A stretch of 64,000 nt of DNA from Xiheimicrobium sp052034585. GTDB taxonomy: Bacteria; Myxococcota; Myxococcia; Myxococcales; Myxococcaceae. The stretch covers positions 62,001-126,000 of the forward strand of contig JBPOIJ010000047.1 in the NCBI GenBank assembly GCA_052034585.1. Direction: 5' to 3'. The position numbers and the translations under genes are program-made. Positions 7,732 through 16,500 of the stretch are shown piece after piece (the stretch's first letter is position 1; each line of letters starts with the position of its first letter). The notes under the pieces were generated by a model. The model searched no databases and was not told the origin of the DNA. It saw only the letters and a list, made by a program, of their open reading frames with translations.

Positions 7732-8169
7732 ATGATCGCACGAAGCACTGTCTTTATTGCGGCGGCGATGCTCAGCTGCTCTGGAGAGCGAAGTGCCGGC
7801 GCGTCGGAGCAGAATGCCCGCGTTCTCCGGGCGTGGTCGCCGCTTTCCGCACCAGCCACTCGGAAGGCGCCAACGGGACGAGACTGCTCGGTGGGTGGGC
7901 CTGGCGGCTGCCTCGAGGGAGCCTGCATTCACGTCCTACCGCACGTCGACCGCGGCTACTTCTGCTCGCGAACGTGCGGATTCGACGACGAGTGCCCCCA
8001 AGACTGGCGCTGTCGCCCGATGACTCCTGCAGAGTCCGTACAGTACTGCATTCCACCCCTCGAGTGGTCGGGCGCGAGCGCTGCTTCTCGGCCCGCACGC
8101 ACGCAGCCACACCCGATCATGAACCCGGTCTCGTTGCCGGCGCTCCCGGTTGATGGAGGTGTCCAATGA
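7732..8169 (+). CDS. Cys-rich lipoprotein coupled to the RHS protein
   Basis: The protein has 145 aa from ATG 7732. The signal MIARSTVFIAAAMLSC has a lipobox ending at Cys16. The mature protein has a Cys-rich module (CSVGGPGGCLEGAC, then YFCSRTCGFDDECPQDWRC) like those of other myxobacterial surface lipoproteins, which are probably stabilised by disulfides. Its TGA overlaps the ATG of the RHS gene (ATGA), so the two are made together. A role as outer-membrane anchor, chaperone or partner of the RHS protein is a reasonable inference. Third-position GC is lower than in the flanking chromosome, in keeping with the island. Confidence 0.75.
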   Translation: MIARSTVFIAAAMLSCSGERSAGASEQNARVLRAWSPLSAPATRKAPTGRDCSVGGPGGCLEGACIHVLPHVDRGYFCSRTCGFDDECPQDWRCRPMTPAESVQYCIPPLEWSGASAASRPARTQPHPIMNPVSLPALPVDGGVQ

Positions 8170-11100
8170 AGACCACTCAAGTCGCGCGTTTCCTCGTTCT
8201 CGGCTTGGCCGCGCTTGCAGTCGACGCGCACGCAGAGGACTGCAGCAACGTTTACCACGTCCCGAACTGCGTCGGCGGCAGCTGCACCATTGAGGCACGA
8301 GGTTGTCCGGGCGCGACCCCCGGAACAGGGTGTGGCTGGGGCACCATTCCGCTGAACGAAGCGGCCCTCATCTTCATTTCTACTCTCGCCCCGCCCTGTC
8401 CGATCGATGGCAATTTCAATTGCAACCCTCAGAACGCTTGCGCCTCGCAGGGCAAGTGTGTTCCGAAACGCGACGCGAGTGGTGCATTCGTAGCAGGAAG
8501 CGAGTGCATCCCCAAGGGCTGCTACCTCGCACCCCAGGCGGCAGACCCCAGTCGCTTTGACGTCGCGTGCCGCGCCAGTGAACAAGGCCACGACGATGAC
8601 GATGGCGCGCCACAGGCCTGCCACGTTGGTGGCGCAAGATCACAGGGAGATCCAGTCTCGATTTACGATGGCCGCAGCCTCTATTCTGTCACTGACATTG
8701 AGCTTCCATCAACTGTGCGCAAGCTCACGTTTACGCGTCAATACCAATCAGCCGTCGATCAGTGGGCTCGCCAGGCAACGCTCGGCACCACCGACACCAA
8801 CTACGTTCCAGCCCCCTTTGGGTTTGCGCCGTCCGAGCTCACTGGCATTTCTTGGTGGCACAACTGGTACGCGTTCGTCTTCGAAACCCCAACCATGTGG
8901 AATGTGCGGCTGCCGGGCGGCACACTCGTCTCCTTTTCTCCATGCACCCCAGCGTCTGGACAACACAAGTGCACAGTGCAGCCCGCTCCTGCGTACGCCG
9001 AGGCCCGCGCCTCTCTCGTTTGGGATGACGCTGGAATCTTCACCTACTACTCGATGACTGGCGAGACGTTCAGATTCGACAAGCTTCTGAACACGTCGAC
9101 GTCAGACGGTGGAACCGAGAGGCGGTACTTTCTGTCTGAACTGAGAGACCGCGCCACTACAGGCGCAGGACGACTCGTTGCAACCGTTGCCTACGGCGTT
9201 CCCTCAGGCTGCACGGAACTCCCAGGAATCCAGGCGGGGACGGGCGTGCCAATGATCCAGAGCGTGACTGCCGCCGATGGTCTCTCCCTCTTCTTTACCT
9301 ACACCAACCGAGGGCCGTTCGGGCGCAACACGAACCAACGCCAGTGCGTCCTGAGAAAGGTCGCGGTGGGTCGAACATTCCCTGGCACTGACGCCGTGCT
9401 ATTCGAATACTCGGAAATCGACTCGTTTGCCGGCGACCTCGGGCTCGTCAGAAACTACCTCAAGCGGAATGCCGACGGCTCAGAATCGATCGAGCGCTTC
9501 ACGTACGCGAAGGCGGCGTATGAATTCCGGGTCGCGTACGGAACTTCGACGAGTTCCGCGATGGCCGGCATTCGTCACGTAACGACCACCAACGGATCCA
9601 TCGTCCCCTCCGTTCTGCGCGCATACGCCTCAGCCGGCGGAGACTCGCTTTCAGTTGCTCAACTCGAACGTGTGCCGCTTCTCGCGACCGTCGGCTGCCC
9701 GCCCAACACCTCCTGCGCACCCACTTCGGCGGCGAGCGCCACGCTCACCTGGTCGAGTCGCTTCTCAGGTGAAGGTCTTGGCCGATTTGCTCCAAATGTG
9801 CGCACCGCGACGCAGGCACGACTCGGCTCATTGACGATGATGCGCACGATTCAATTTCTGAACTCGACCGACGCTGGCCTTGACGTCGCAGCATCTGCCG
9901 GGACGAGATACGAAATCGGGACAACGCCAAACGGCCCGTTCAACAGCGCTATTCTTGGTTCGCGAACTGACACCGTCTTCACCGCGGCGGCCGCGCCCAC
10001 AGGTCCGCAGATCGCCGTGAGCGCCGTCGTGACGGGGCGCGGCAGTGAAACCGAGACGACGAATTACGCCTACACGTATCTCGGCAGCCCGCCTCTTCAG
10101 CTCACGTCTCTCGAGGAGCAGGCTTCCGTCGTCCCCGGCGTCCCCACCGGAGCGAAGGCGCGAACGCACTATCGGTACGATGCGGACGGGCGACTTCGTG
10201 CGGTCATCAAGGAGGGGTACACCAGGGCGAGCGGGACGTGTCCCACCTGTGCGCCATGGGGCTTCGTCCAGCGCTTCGTTGGGACCTTCTACGTCGCAAC
10301 TGACCCGCTCGGCCGAACGACCGAGGTTCACGGTCCGTGTGCCGTCAACGATGCCAATGCGCTCGACTGCAGCGACGCCTCGTACGCCAAGACGGCATTT
10401 ACGTACTATCCGGTCACGGGAAGCAACAACGACCATCGGTTGTGGACAGTACAGCGATGGGCCTCGTTGCCCGGCACGCCGCTCACGACGACGTACGGCA
10501 GCTACGACACACTCGGGAACCCTCTCAGTGTCACAGACGAAAACAACGTGGTTTCGAACTACGTCTACGACCTTGCCGGTCAACCCACCTCACTCAGCAT
10601 CGGAGGCAAGGTCTGGGCCTACAGCTACGATCGAGGGCATCTGACCAAGGTGACCCAGCCAGAAGGGGACTCGGTCGTCATCTGCTACCGAAGAGCCCCA
10701 ACGCTCGCAGCGGGCTGCGTCGCGAGCGAGAACCCCTCGGAGCAACCGACTGGCATCTTCCGTTATGGCGCCGGCCAGGCAGGTCCGAACTGGTACGAGG
10801 CGGCCCTCCTTGCGTACGGCGCCGACGGGGAACTTCGCGAGGAGACGGTGTATCAGCAGGGCAACACCACGACGCCGTTTCGGAGAACAACGCGTGAGAA
10901 GAACCCGCTTGGCTTCACCACCTACGAGAAGGTCGGTGGAAGTCCGGCAGCCGGCGATCTCGATCGTTCGACTCGCCAATTTGCTGCCGACGGACTCGTC
11001 GTCGCGCAAGCAAGTCCTTACCTCAAGGCGCCTGACTTCTGCGGCACGCCAGGAGCCCCAAGCGACCTTTGTACGAAATTCGCGTACTGGAATACAGGTC

Positions 11101-14009
11101 GACTGAAGCAAGTCACCGTCAAGCCGCTCTCGACGTCAACGGACATCATGGTGTGCCTTGACTACGACGCTCATGGCAACGTGGTTGGAGTCAAGCCGAG
11201 CTGCGGAACCACGGCGAACCACGTCTACACGTGGGATGACTTTGGTAACGTCATTCTCGCGAAGCCGGCGACTTCGATGATTGGGAATCAGTTCGAATAT
11301 GACGCCCGCGGCAACATCATCAAGAAGCTCACAGACGTCGCGTACTTCCCGACGATGCTCGAATGGACTTACGACTTGCTCAATCGGCCAACGCTCGCGA
11401 CCGAGGCGGCGCCCGCGGGCTCAACCGCCGTCGAAGTCTCGCGTTGGCAGTACGACACAGACCCCAACCAGGCGACGAACCTGCCAGCAGGCTGCGTCGG
11501 CCCGGCGGCACTCCCGCGGACGCTGGGTCGTCTCGTCTGGGCTCGCGACCCGGTTTGGCGCACCTGGTATTCGTACGACACGAATGGCCGTGTAACCCGC
11601 GAGGCGAGAGTGAGCACGATGGGCCTTGCGTGCGCGCCAGGGAAGCTCGACCTCAATCAGGTCGTCGAATACGGCTATACCGACAACGGTGCGGTTCGAA
11701 CCACAACCTACCCATCAGGGCGGATCGTCACGATGGCATTTGACGCCACCAAGCGGCCAAGCTCGGTATCGATGACGACGTGGAACGGCTCCGCATGGAG
11801 CGCTTCACCCGGTATGACGATGATGCAGAACATCGTGTGGTTCCCTGGCGGCAACCTCAAGTCCTACGACGTGCTCACGAGAACTTCCCTCAATGGCACA
11901 CCGTCCACTGTTTCGATCTCCTACCGCTATGGCACTGCGGGCAACACAGCGACCGACCCAGTGCCAGTAGAGAGCTGCAACACCAGCGACGTCGACGCAA
12001 CGGGGGTGGGGGACTCGTCGGGGCGGCTGAGGGCGGTGTATGTTACGCGAGGAACCACGAACATGTTGCGCATCTTCTATCGATGGCGCGGCGAGCAGCT
12101 CGCCGACCAAAGCCGGTGCTACCTGAACGATTTCGTGCCCCAGCGCGAGTACTTTGCGGATGCGCCAAACGGCGACCCTGCCTTCGACTACGACCGACTC
12201 GGCCGAATCGGGGGAAGCAATCTTGGTACGACGTTCGATCTCTCTGGGGGCTACGGTTACAAACGGGTCTACCGGTATGATGGCCGCGGAAACATGACGC
12301 GCCGGAACGTATGGCAAGAGGTCGGTACCGAGTATCAGTACTGGGACGTCGCCCGCCCCGACCTCCTCAAGGCGGCCGTGTACAACAATGGTTCGACGAG
12401 CAACCCGATCGTCGGCTGGGCCCGCAGCCCGAGCGGAAACGTGGCCATCTACAACGGGGCGAACCGCACCTTCGAGCACGACAACGGTGGTCGAACGAAC
12501 TTCTCGTCCTTCGGTGGCTCCGCATATGCAGGGAACTGGAGCGCGAACCTCTTTCTCAACGGGAGCACCCCGGTGACTGGGAGCGAGTCCGTGCTTCGGC
12601 ACATCACGTTGTCGGACACGGGCTCGTTTGACTACTACTACGACACGCAGAATCGTCGCGTGCGGAAGCAGTACCCGACGGGCGACATGGACTCCTTCTT
12701 CTGGGACGGCAACAAGCAACTCTTGATGGAGACCGCACCTCAGACGAGCGGAACGGCAGCGATGGCGATGGACGAGTACCTTTGGCTCGCTGGGAAGCCC
12801 GTACTCATGCTGCGATCAGGCTATTCGGTGGACGCGAACAGCGTGTGGTCGAGACAGTCCCCTGACTATTCGACAGGTAAATGCAAGCGGCGGTCGGCCG
12901 AGGCTGATTGCCAGCCCTACGCGATCGTTTCGGACTATCTCTCGAAGCCTGTGTTGACCGTCGACTCGTCTCAACGAATTGCCGGCGCCCTCGAATACGA
13001 CCCCTACGGAGCGGTCAATCGGGTTTCGCATTGGGGAGAAGTGGCGCCGGCGCTTGACAATACATGTGTATGGATTGCTGCCGGGCTGAGTCAAGGAACG
13101 AGCGCGCTGAATCGAGACCTACGAACGCACGTTCAACGCGCCGACCTTGGCCCGTCGAACTGCATCGCGCAGTACAAGAACAATCCTCCAGTGCAGACTG
13201 ACTACCTCTGCGCTCCGAAGTGGAACCACTGGAACGCGTGGCAGCCTGTGAACAATGGAGAGCAGCTCCATCTCATGTACTGCGCAAACACGAGCGCCAC
13301 GCCGAATCCTCAGGGCTGGGGCGTCACGATGGACGGGTACGAGTATCGGAAGTACGAGTCGGGGGCGCGCCACTACCTTCCGCCGTTCCGATTCCCCGGT
13401 CAGTACTTCGACGCCGAGACGGGTTTCCATGAGAACTGGAACCGGTACTACGACCCAACTTTGGGCCGCTACCTCTCTCCGGAACCTCTCCTCGAGGACC
13501 CCAACTGGGTGAGGGAGGAACTCGAAGCTGGCAACCAGGTCCCCGCCTATTCGTACGCCCGCAACAACCCAGTCGTGAACGTCGATCCGACGGGGCTCTA
13601 CGTCCCACCGGGCTTTCCGGCCCCAGGCTTCACGCCCCCCGGAACAGGCCTTCCGAATCAGGGACAGCCCGGCACACCGCAGCCACCACCGCACCATTGG
13701 AATCCATCGCCCTCGCCGATTCTGCCTGCGCCTTCGCCGCTGCCGAGCCCTCTTCCGCTGCCCGAGATTCCCTACACTCCTGGCCAGGGCCCCGGCGCAG
13801 CTTGCATGGCCCGACAATGGAGATGCGAGGCTTCCTGCAATGTCCAGGCGATTCCTGGACAGGCACCGGCGACGTTCCCTGCGCGAGTTACTGGCACCGG
13901 TACTGGGAGCAATGAAGCCGATGCCTGTCTCGCGGCGAAGAGGTCGGCGACACAGAGCGCTCCCGCTGGCACCTATTCTCGTCACTGCCAGTGTTTCTGC
14001 AGCAAGTGA
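8166..14009 (+). CDS. Sec-exported RHS-repeat protein, probable polymorphic toxin
   Basis: The protein has 1947 aa. A signal peptide (ARFLVLGLAALAVDAHA) leads into a Cys-rich N-terminal ~150 residues, a DUF6531-like segment (GDPVSIYDGRSLYSVTD near residue 160), many YD/RHS repeats from about 665 onward (for example YDTLGNPLSVTDENN and YDARGNIIKKL), and the RHS core closing motif (FHENWNRYYDPTLGRYLSPEP, ending NPVVNVDPTGL near 1811). Such cores form a hollow shell around a C-terminal toxin. Here the tip is about 135 aa: a Pro-rich linker and a Cys-rich domain (CMARQWRCEASC ... RHCQCFC). No PAAR, VgrG or T6SS gene is nearby, so export is by Sec. GC is lower than in the neighbours. Toxin activity is inferred. 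Confidence 0.9.
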   Translation: MKTTQVARFLVLGLAALAVDAHAEDCSNVYHVPNCVGGSCTIEARGCPGATPGTGCGWGTIPLNEAALIFISTLAPPCPIDGNFNCNPQNACASQGKCVPKRDASGAFVAGSECIPKGCYLAPQAADPSRFDVACRASEQGHDDDDGAPQACHVGGARSQGDPVSIYDGRSLYSVTDIELPSTVRKLTFTRQYQSAVDQWARQATLGTTDTNYVPAPFGFAPSELTGISWWHNWYAFVFETPTMWNVRLPGGTLVSFSPCTPASGQHKCTVQPAPAYAEARASLVWDDAGIFTYYSMTGETFRFDKLLNTSTSDGGTERRYFLSELRDRATTGAGRLVATVAYGVPSGCTELPGIQAGTGVPMIQSVTAADGLSLFFTYTNRGPFGRNTNQRQCVLRKVAVGRTFPGTDAVLFEYSEIDSFAGDLGLVRNYLKRNADGSESIERFTYAKAAYEFRVAYGTSTSSAMAGIRHVTTTNGSIVPSVLRAYASAGGDSLSVAQLERVPLLATVGCPPNTSCAPTSAASATLTWSSRFSGEGLGRFAPNVRTATQARLGSLTMMRTIQFLNSTDAGLDVAASAGTRYEIGTTPNGPFNSAILGSRTDTVFTAAAAPTGPQIAVSAVVTGRGSETETTNYAYTYLGSPPLQLTSLEEQASVVPGVPTGAKARTHYRYDADGRLRAVIKEGYTRASGTCPTCAPWGFVQRFVGTFYVATDPLGRTTEVHGPCAVNDANALDCSDASYAKTAFTYYPVTGSNNDHRLWTVQRWASLPGTPLTTTYGSYDTLGNPLSVTDENNVVSNYVYDLAGQPTSLSIGGKVWAYSYDRGHLTKVTQPEGDSVVICYRRAPTLAAGCVASENPSEQPTGIFRYGAGQAGPNWYEAALLAYGADGELREETVYQQGNTTTPFRRTTREKNPLGFTTYEKVGGSPAAGDLDRSTRQFAADGLVVAQASPYLKAPDFCGTPGAPSDLCTKFAYWNTGRLKQVTVKPLSTSTDIMVCLDYDAHGNVVGVKPSCGTTANHVYTWDDFGNVILAKPATSMIGNQFEYDARGNIIKKLTDVAYFPTMLEWTYDLLNRPTLATEAAPAGSTAVEVSRWQYDTDPNQATNLPAGCVGPAALPRTLGRLVWARDPVWRTWYSYDTNGRVTREARVSTMGLACAPGKLDLNQVVEYGYTDNGAVRTTTYPSGRIVTMAFDATKRPSSVSMTTWNGSAWSASPGMTMMQNIVWFPGGNLKSYDVLTRTSLNGTPSTVSISYRYGTAGNTATDPVPVESCNTSDVDATGVGDSSGRLRAVYVTRGTTNMLRIFYRWRGEQLADQSRCYLNDFVPQREYFADAPNGDPAFDYDRLGRIGGSNLGTTFDLSGGYGYKRVYRYDGRGNMTRRNVWQEVGTEYQYWDVARPDLLKAAVYNNGSTSNPIVGWARSPSGNVAIYNGANRTFEHDNGGRTNFSSFGGSAYAGNWSANLFLNGSTPVTGSESVLRHITLSDTGSFDYYYDTQNRRVRKQYPTGDMDSFFWDGNKQLLMETAPQTSGTAAMAMDEYLWLAGKPVLMLRSGYSVDANSVWSRQSPDYSTGKCKRRSAEADCQPYAIVSDYLSKPVLTVDSSQRIAGALEYDPYGAVNRVSHWGEVAPALDNTCVWIAAGLSQGTSALNRDLRTHVQRADLGPSNCIAQYKNNPPVQTDYLCAPKWNHWNAWQPVNNGEQLHLMYCANTSATPNPQGWGVTMDGYEYRKYESGARHYLPPFRFPGQYFDAETGFHENWNRYYDPTLGRYLSPEPLLEDPNWVREELEAGNQVPAYSYARNNPVVNVDPTGLYVPPGFPAPGFTPPGTGLPNQGQPGTPQPPPHHWNPSPSPILPAPSPLPSPLPLPEIPYTPGQGPGAACMARQWRCEASCNVQAIPGQAPATFPARVTGTGTGSNEADACLAAKRSATQSAPAGTYSRHCQCFCSK

Positions 14010-14020
14010 TCGGCCACGCC

Positions 14021-14368
14021 ATGCTCAAGAAATGGGACGTGGTCAGAACCTGCGAAGTCGAGCCCATCCCAACCGTACAAGGAGAAGCGCTGCAATTCCG
14101 CCTGGAGGTGCTCCGGCGCGGCCGAAGATTCGTGGCCAAGGTTTGGCGAATTGAAACTCACAGAGTCCAGCCAACATTTCCGCAGCGCGAGGGTAGGCCC
14201 TCCGGCCAGCTGGCTGACATCGAGCTGCTCCTTCGCGAGGAGCACATGTCGCCGCAGCGGGAATTCAAGAACGCCACTGCCGCGCTGAACGCCGCGCTTG
14301 CAATGCTCTCGACTCAGCTCGGCCTCAAGCAACCCCCGAGGTCGCGTCGGCGAACTCACCGCACCTGA
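14021..14368 (+). CDS. Probable immunity protein for the RHS tip
   Basis: The protein has 115 aa from ATG 14021, starting 11 bp after the RHS stop. It is cytosolic, with no signal or membrane segment. The centre is beta-rich (EALQFRLEVLRRGRRFVAKVW), followed by HRVQPTFPQREG and a C-terminal helix with a basic tail. A small cytosolic protein directly after an RHS tip is the standard place for the cognate immunity gene. An upstream in-frame start at 13991 would overlap the RHS gene and is less likely. The assignment rests on position; no catalytic motif is seen. Confidence 0.6.
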   Translation: MLKKWDVVRTCEVEPIPTVQGEALQFRLEVLRRGRRFVAKVWRIETHRVQPTFPQREGRPSGQLADIELLLREEHMSPQREFKNATAALNAALAMLSTQLGLKQPPRSRRRTHRT

Positions 14369-14504
14369 GCGACGAGAGTGGAGACAAACTGCTCGACGTG
14401 AGCGATCAGCGATGGCGGGATGAAGGGCGCTGCACTGCGTGATTCGACGTTTGCGATCTGTTCTACTCGGATCCAGAGCCGCCTTCGGCCTGCGAGGATC
14501 GCCA

Positions 14505-15116
14505 ATGAGCACGTGGTGGCGCATCAGCTCAGTTTGCTTTCTGGTGCTTGGTTGCGCGACGTCCACTCGCGAGCCTTCGCTCGCGGGTCTGGTGTTTCGC
14601 GATACGAAGGAGCAGACGGCTACGGTGCGCTATGTGCTTCCCGGAGGTGCGGCGGATCTGGCTGGGCTAGCAGCCGGTGACGAGATTCTCCAGGTGGGAC
14701 GTGCCCGTGTTCGCACCCGAGGAGAGGTGCTTCGCGCATTGAAAGCGGCGAGCGCGGTTGGCGAATGCCCGTCGCTCTCTGTGCGGCGAGAGAGCAGAGA
14801 AGTCGCCCTCAGGTGTCTCGGATTGGGCGGACGGTCCGTATCGGTTGAGGAACTGCTCAGGCTGGCTGACGCCGCTGCCCCAGTTGCTCTGGTCGTTGGG
14901 GAGGCTTCCGGGGTCTCCGACGTTACCTTGGACTTCGACCGGTCCCTCACGTTGCTCCTGGAGACCCAGCTTCCTCCATCCGCTCGACTCTCAGACTTCG
15001 CCTATTGCATCAGTGTCGATTCGGAGACACGCCAGCGGTGCGGCGGACCAGAGGTGCTTGAAACGGTCTTTCCGGATGCAGGAACGCTCTCCGTCATTGT
15101 GAAGGCGAAGCGGTGA
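14505..15116 (+). CDS. PDZ-domain lipoprotein in the RHS orphan cluster
   Basis: The protein has 203 aa from ATG 14505, preceded by GAGGA at a suitable distance. The signal WWRISSVCFLVLGC ends in a lipobox Cys17. Residues 40-110 form a PDZ-like domain (VRYVLPGGAADLAGLAAGDE, then ILQVGRARVRTRGE), which usually binds peptide C-termini. The remaining 90 residues are beta-rich without a recognised family. A shorter relative of this PDZ domain occurs at 15740. It lies between the immunity gene and the RHS-core remnant, so it was probably part of a cassette carried with RHS tips. Role unknown. Confidence 0.65.
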   Translation: MSTWWRISSVCFLVLGCATSTREPSLAGLVFRDTKEQTATVRYVLPGGAADLAGLAAGDEILQVGRARVRTRGEVLRALKAASAVGECPSLSVRRESREVALRCLGLGGRSVSVEELLRLADAAAPVALVVGEASGVSDVTLDFDRSLTLLLETQLPPSARLSDFAYCISVDSETRQRCGGPEVLETVFPDAGTLSVIVKAKR

Positions 15117-15259
15117 TGCGGCTGACCATCACCGGAGCGACGCGCACGATTCCGGCGCTGCGCTGCCCCGGCGAGTACTTCGATGTCGAGACCAGTTTCC
15201 ATGAGAACTGGAACCGGTACTACGACCCAACTGCGCGATGCCAACCTTCTGGAGCATGA
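15116..15259 (+). pseudogene. Fragment of an RHS core (recombination remnant)
   Basis: Forty-seven codons open at an ATG overlapping the previous TGA and contain LRCPGEYFDVETSFHENWNR, then YYDPT, matching FRFPGQYFDAETGFHENWNR and YYDPT of the intact RHS protein. At DNA level 15195-15232 is identical to 13423-13460 over 38 bp, although flanking sequence differs. After YYDPT the frame leaves the RHS pattern and stops within nine codons. This is a displaced or abortive piece of an RHS gene, the kind of homology that permits tip exchange. It may be translated, but no function is expected. Confidence 0.8.
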
Positions 15260-15353
15260 CGCTGCTCGACAAGGACATGAGCCTGCATGGAGCGTGCTTG
15301 GGTCAACTATGTGCGTTGTCTCAATGGCCTGCCTCCGAAACCAAATAACTGAT

Positions 15354-15743
15354 ATGTCTCAATCAGCCAGCGCGCTTCGAGTAGCGGCAGAGCTTGCTCA
15401 GAAGGGGCGAGGACAAGATGCAATTGAATGGCTTGCGCTCGCTCAGTTGAGGGGAGAGGCCTCTACAGGTGTTGCAGCGCTTGCGAAAATGGCCGGTCTC
15501 CTGAGTTCTGAGATTGGAGATCTGATGGGTGCCGCGCGCTACTACGAAGAGGCTCTGGGCGCCGGTGATGCGGACCCGCTTCTGTTTGTTGCTTTGGCGC
15601 GAGTGCAGCGCGAACTGGGCGATGTTGAGAAGGCTCACGCTTGTCTTTCGAGCGGCAGGGGGCACGCACTGAACCGCGCTGACAATGACGTGGCCGAACT
15701 CATTCTTCGCTTGGCCTCGGAGTGGGGAGTCATCCTGAGGTGA
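15354..15743 (+). CDS. TPR-like helical protein, orphan gene in the RHS cluster
   Basis: The protein has 129 aa from ATG 15354 and no signal peptide. The sequence is almost wholly helical and contains TPR-like repeats (AARYYEEALGAGDADPLLFV and ALARVQRELGDVEKAHACL). TPRs mediate protein contacts. Its stop overlaps the GTG start of the next gene by 4 nt. Downstream of an RHS-core remnant this is where an orphan immunity gene would sit, so it may be an immunity protein for a lost tip. That is positional inference. Confidence 0.55.
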   Translation: MSQSASALRVAAELAQKGRGQDAIEWLALAQLRGEASTGVAALAKMAGLLSSEIGDLMGAARYYEEALGAGDADPLLFVALARVQRELGDVEKAHACLSSGRGHALNRADNDVAELILRLASEWGVILR

Positions 15744-15988
15744 GTCGACCGACCTTGGATCCAACGCGACCCGAGGCTGTTCGCTACGTTGACCCAGGTT
15801 CAGCGGGAGACGCCGCAGGACTCCGAGCTGGTGACGTCATCGTCGATGTTGACGGCGTTCCAATAGCGACTGCTGCCGAGCTCACCGCGCTCGTGCAGCG
15901 CGTCGATGAAGGCTGCGTTCGAGTGGGATACCAGAGAGAGGGGAAGCGGCTGCGCACGCCCTGCCTTCTCCGGCGTTCGCCCCAGTAA
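15740..15988 (+). CDS. Short PDZ-domain protein, possibly truncated
   Basis: The protein has about 82 aa from GTG 15740, which overlaps the TPR gene stop (GTGA). Nearly the whole protein is one PDZ-like domain (VRYVDPGSAGDAAGLRAGDV, then IVDVDGVPIATAAEL). It resembles residues 40-110 of the lipoprotein at 14505, but lacks that protein's signal peptide and C-terminal half. It could be a free-standing peptide-binding protein or the leftover of a larger gene. An alternative GTG start at 15722 adds six residues. Confidence 0.5.
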   Translation: MSRPTLDPTRPEAVRYVDPGSAGDAAGLRAGDVIVDVDGVPIATAAELTALVQRVDEGCVRVGYQREGKRLRTPCLLRRSPQ

Positions 15989-16050
15989 GGTGTCTCAAGA
16001 AACCGTCATGCGGGGGAGAGCGAGCTGACGTCGGAGCCCCGATCATCCGC

Positions 16051-16500
16051 GTGTCGGGGAAGGTGAGCCGCGCGGTGGTCGTTCGAAAGAAGCTCTCCAG
16101 CGCTCGCTGGCTCGTCGGCCTCTCCGGGCTCGCCGCCAAAGAGCCGGTCTATTGCTGGAGGTGGGACTACGGAGACTCGTCGTGTGTCCCGTTCGAGAAC
16201 CTCGACAAGCTCATCTCAAGCAGAGCAGGCTCCGGTGTTCTCGAAGTTCGCGAGAAGGATGAGCCCCTGACCTGCCATCTCCGAGCAAGCTCGTTCTCGA
16301 GCCTTGCGCTCGTCGCGACAACGAACGCGGGAACGATTGGCGGCGAAGCTGTCATCGAGAGCGCGAGCGGCGCGCATGCAATCGTTCGAGTCGGTGAACG
16401 CCTCTCAGAATTGTGTGCCGAGCTCATCGCTGTGGACTCCACGTGCGTCTCGTTTCGACCGGAGCAGACGCATGGCGTTCAGAAGCTATGCCTCAAGTGA
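16051..16500 (+). CDS. Unknown small protein at the island edge
   Basis: The protein has 149 aa from GTG 16051. The N-terminus is basic and mixed, with a Trp/Cys stretch (YCWRWDYGDSSCVPFENLDK) followed by alternating beta and helical segments (LALVATTNAGTIGGEAVIES) and a final Cys pair. No convincing signal peptide, ribosome site or known motif is seen. Codon use is less GC3-biased than in the neighbouring chromosome, like the rest of the island. It may be another orphan immunity or accessory gene of the RHS locus, but this is a guess. The start is uncertain. Confidence 0.45.
   Translation: MSGKVSRAVVVRKKLSSARWLVGLSGLAAKEPVYCWRWDYGDSSCVPFENLDKLISSRAGSGVLEVREKDEPLTCHLRASSFSSLALVATTNAGTIGGEAVIESASGAHAIVRVGERLSELCAELIAVDSTCVSFRPEQTHGVQKLCLK

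Noticed and set aside
8166..14009. T6SS effector assignment for the RHS protein
   Set aside because: There is no PAAR, VgrG or Hcp domain or gene in the window, and the protein has a Sec signal peptide.
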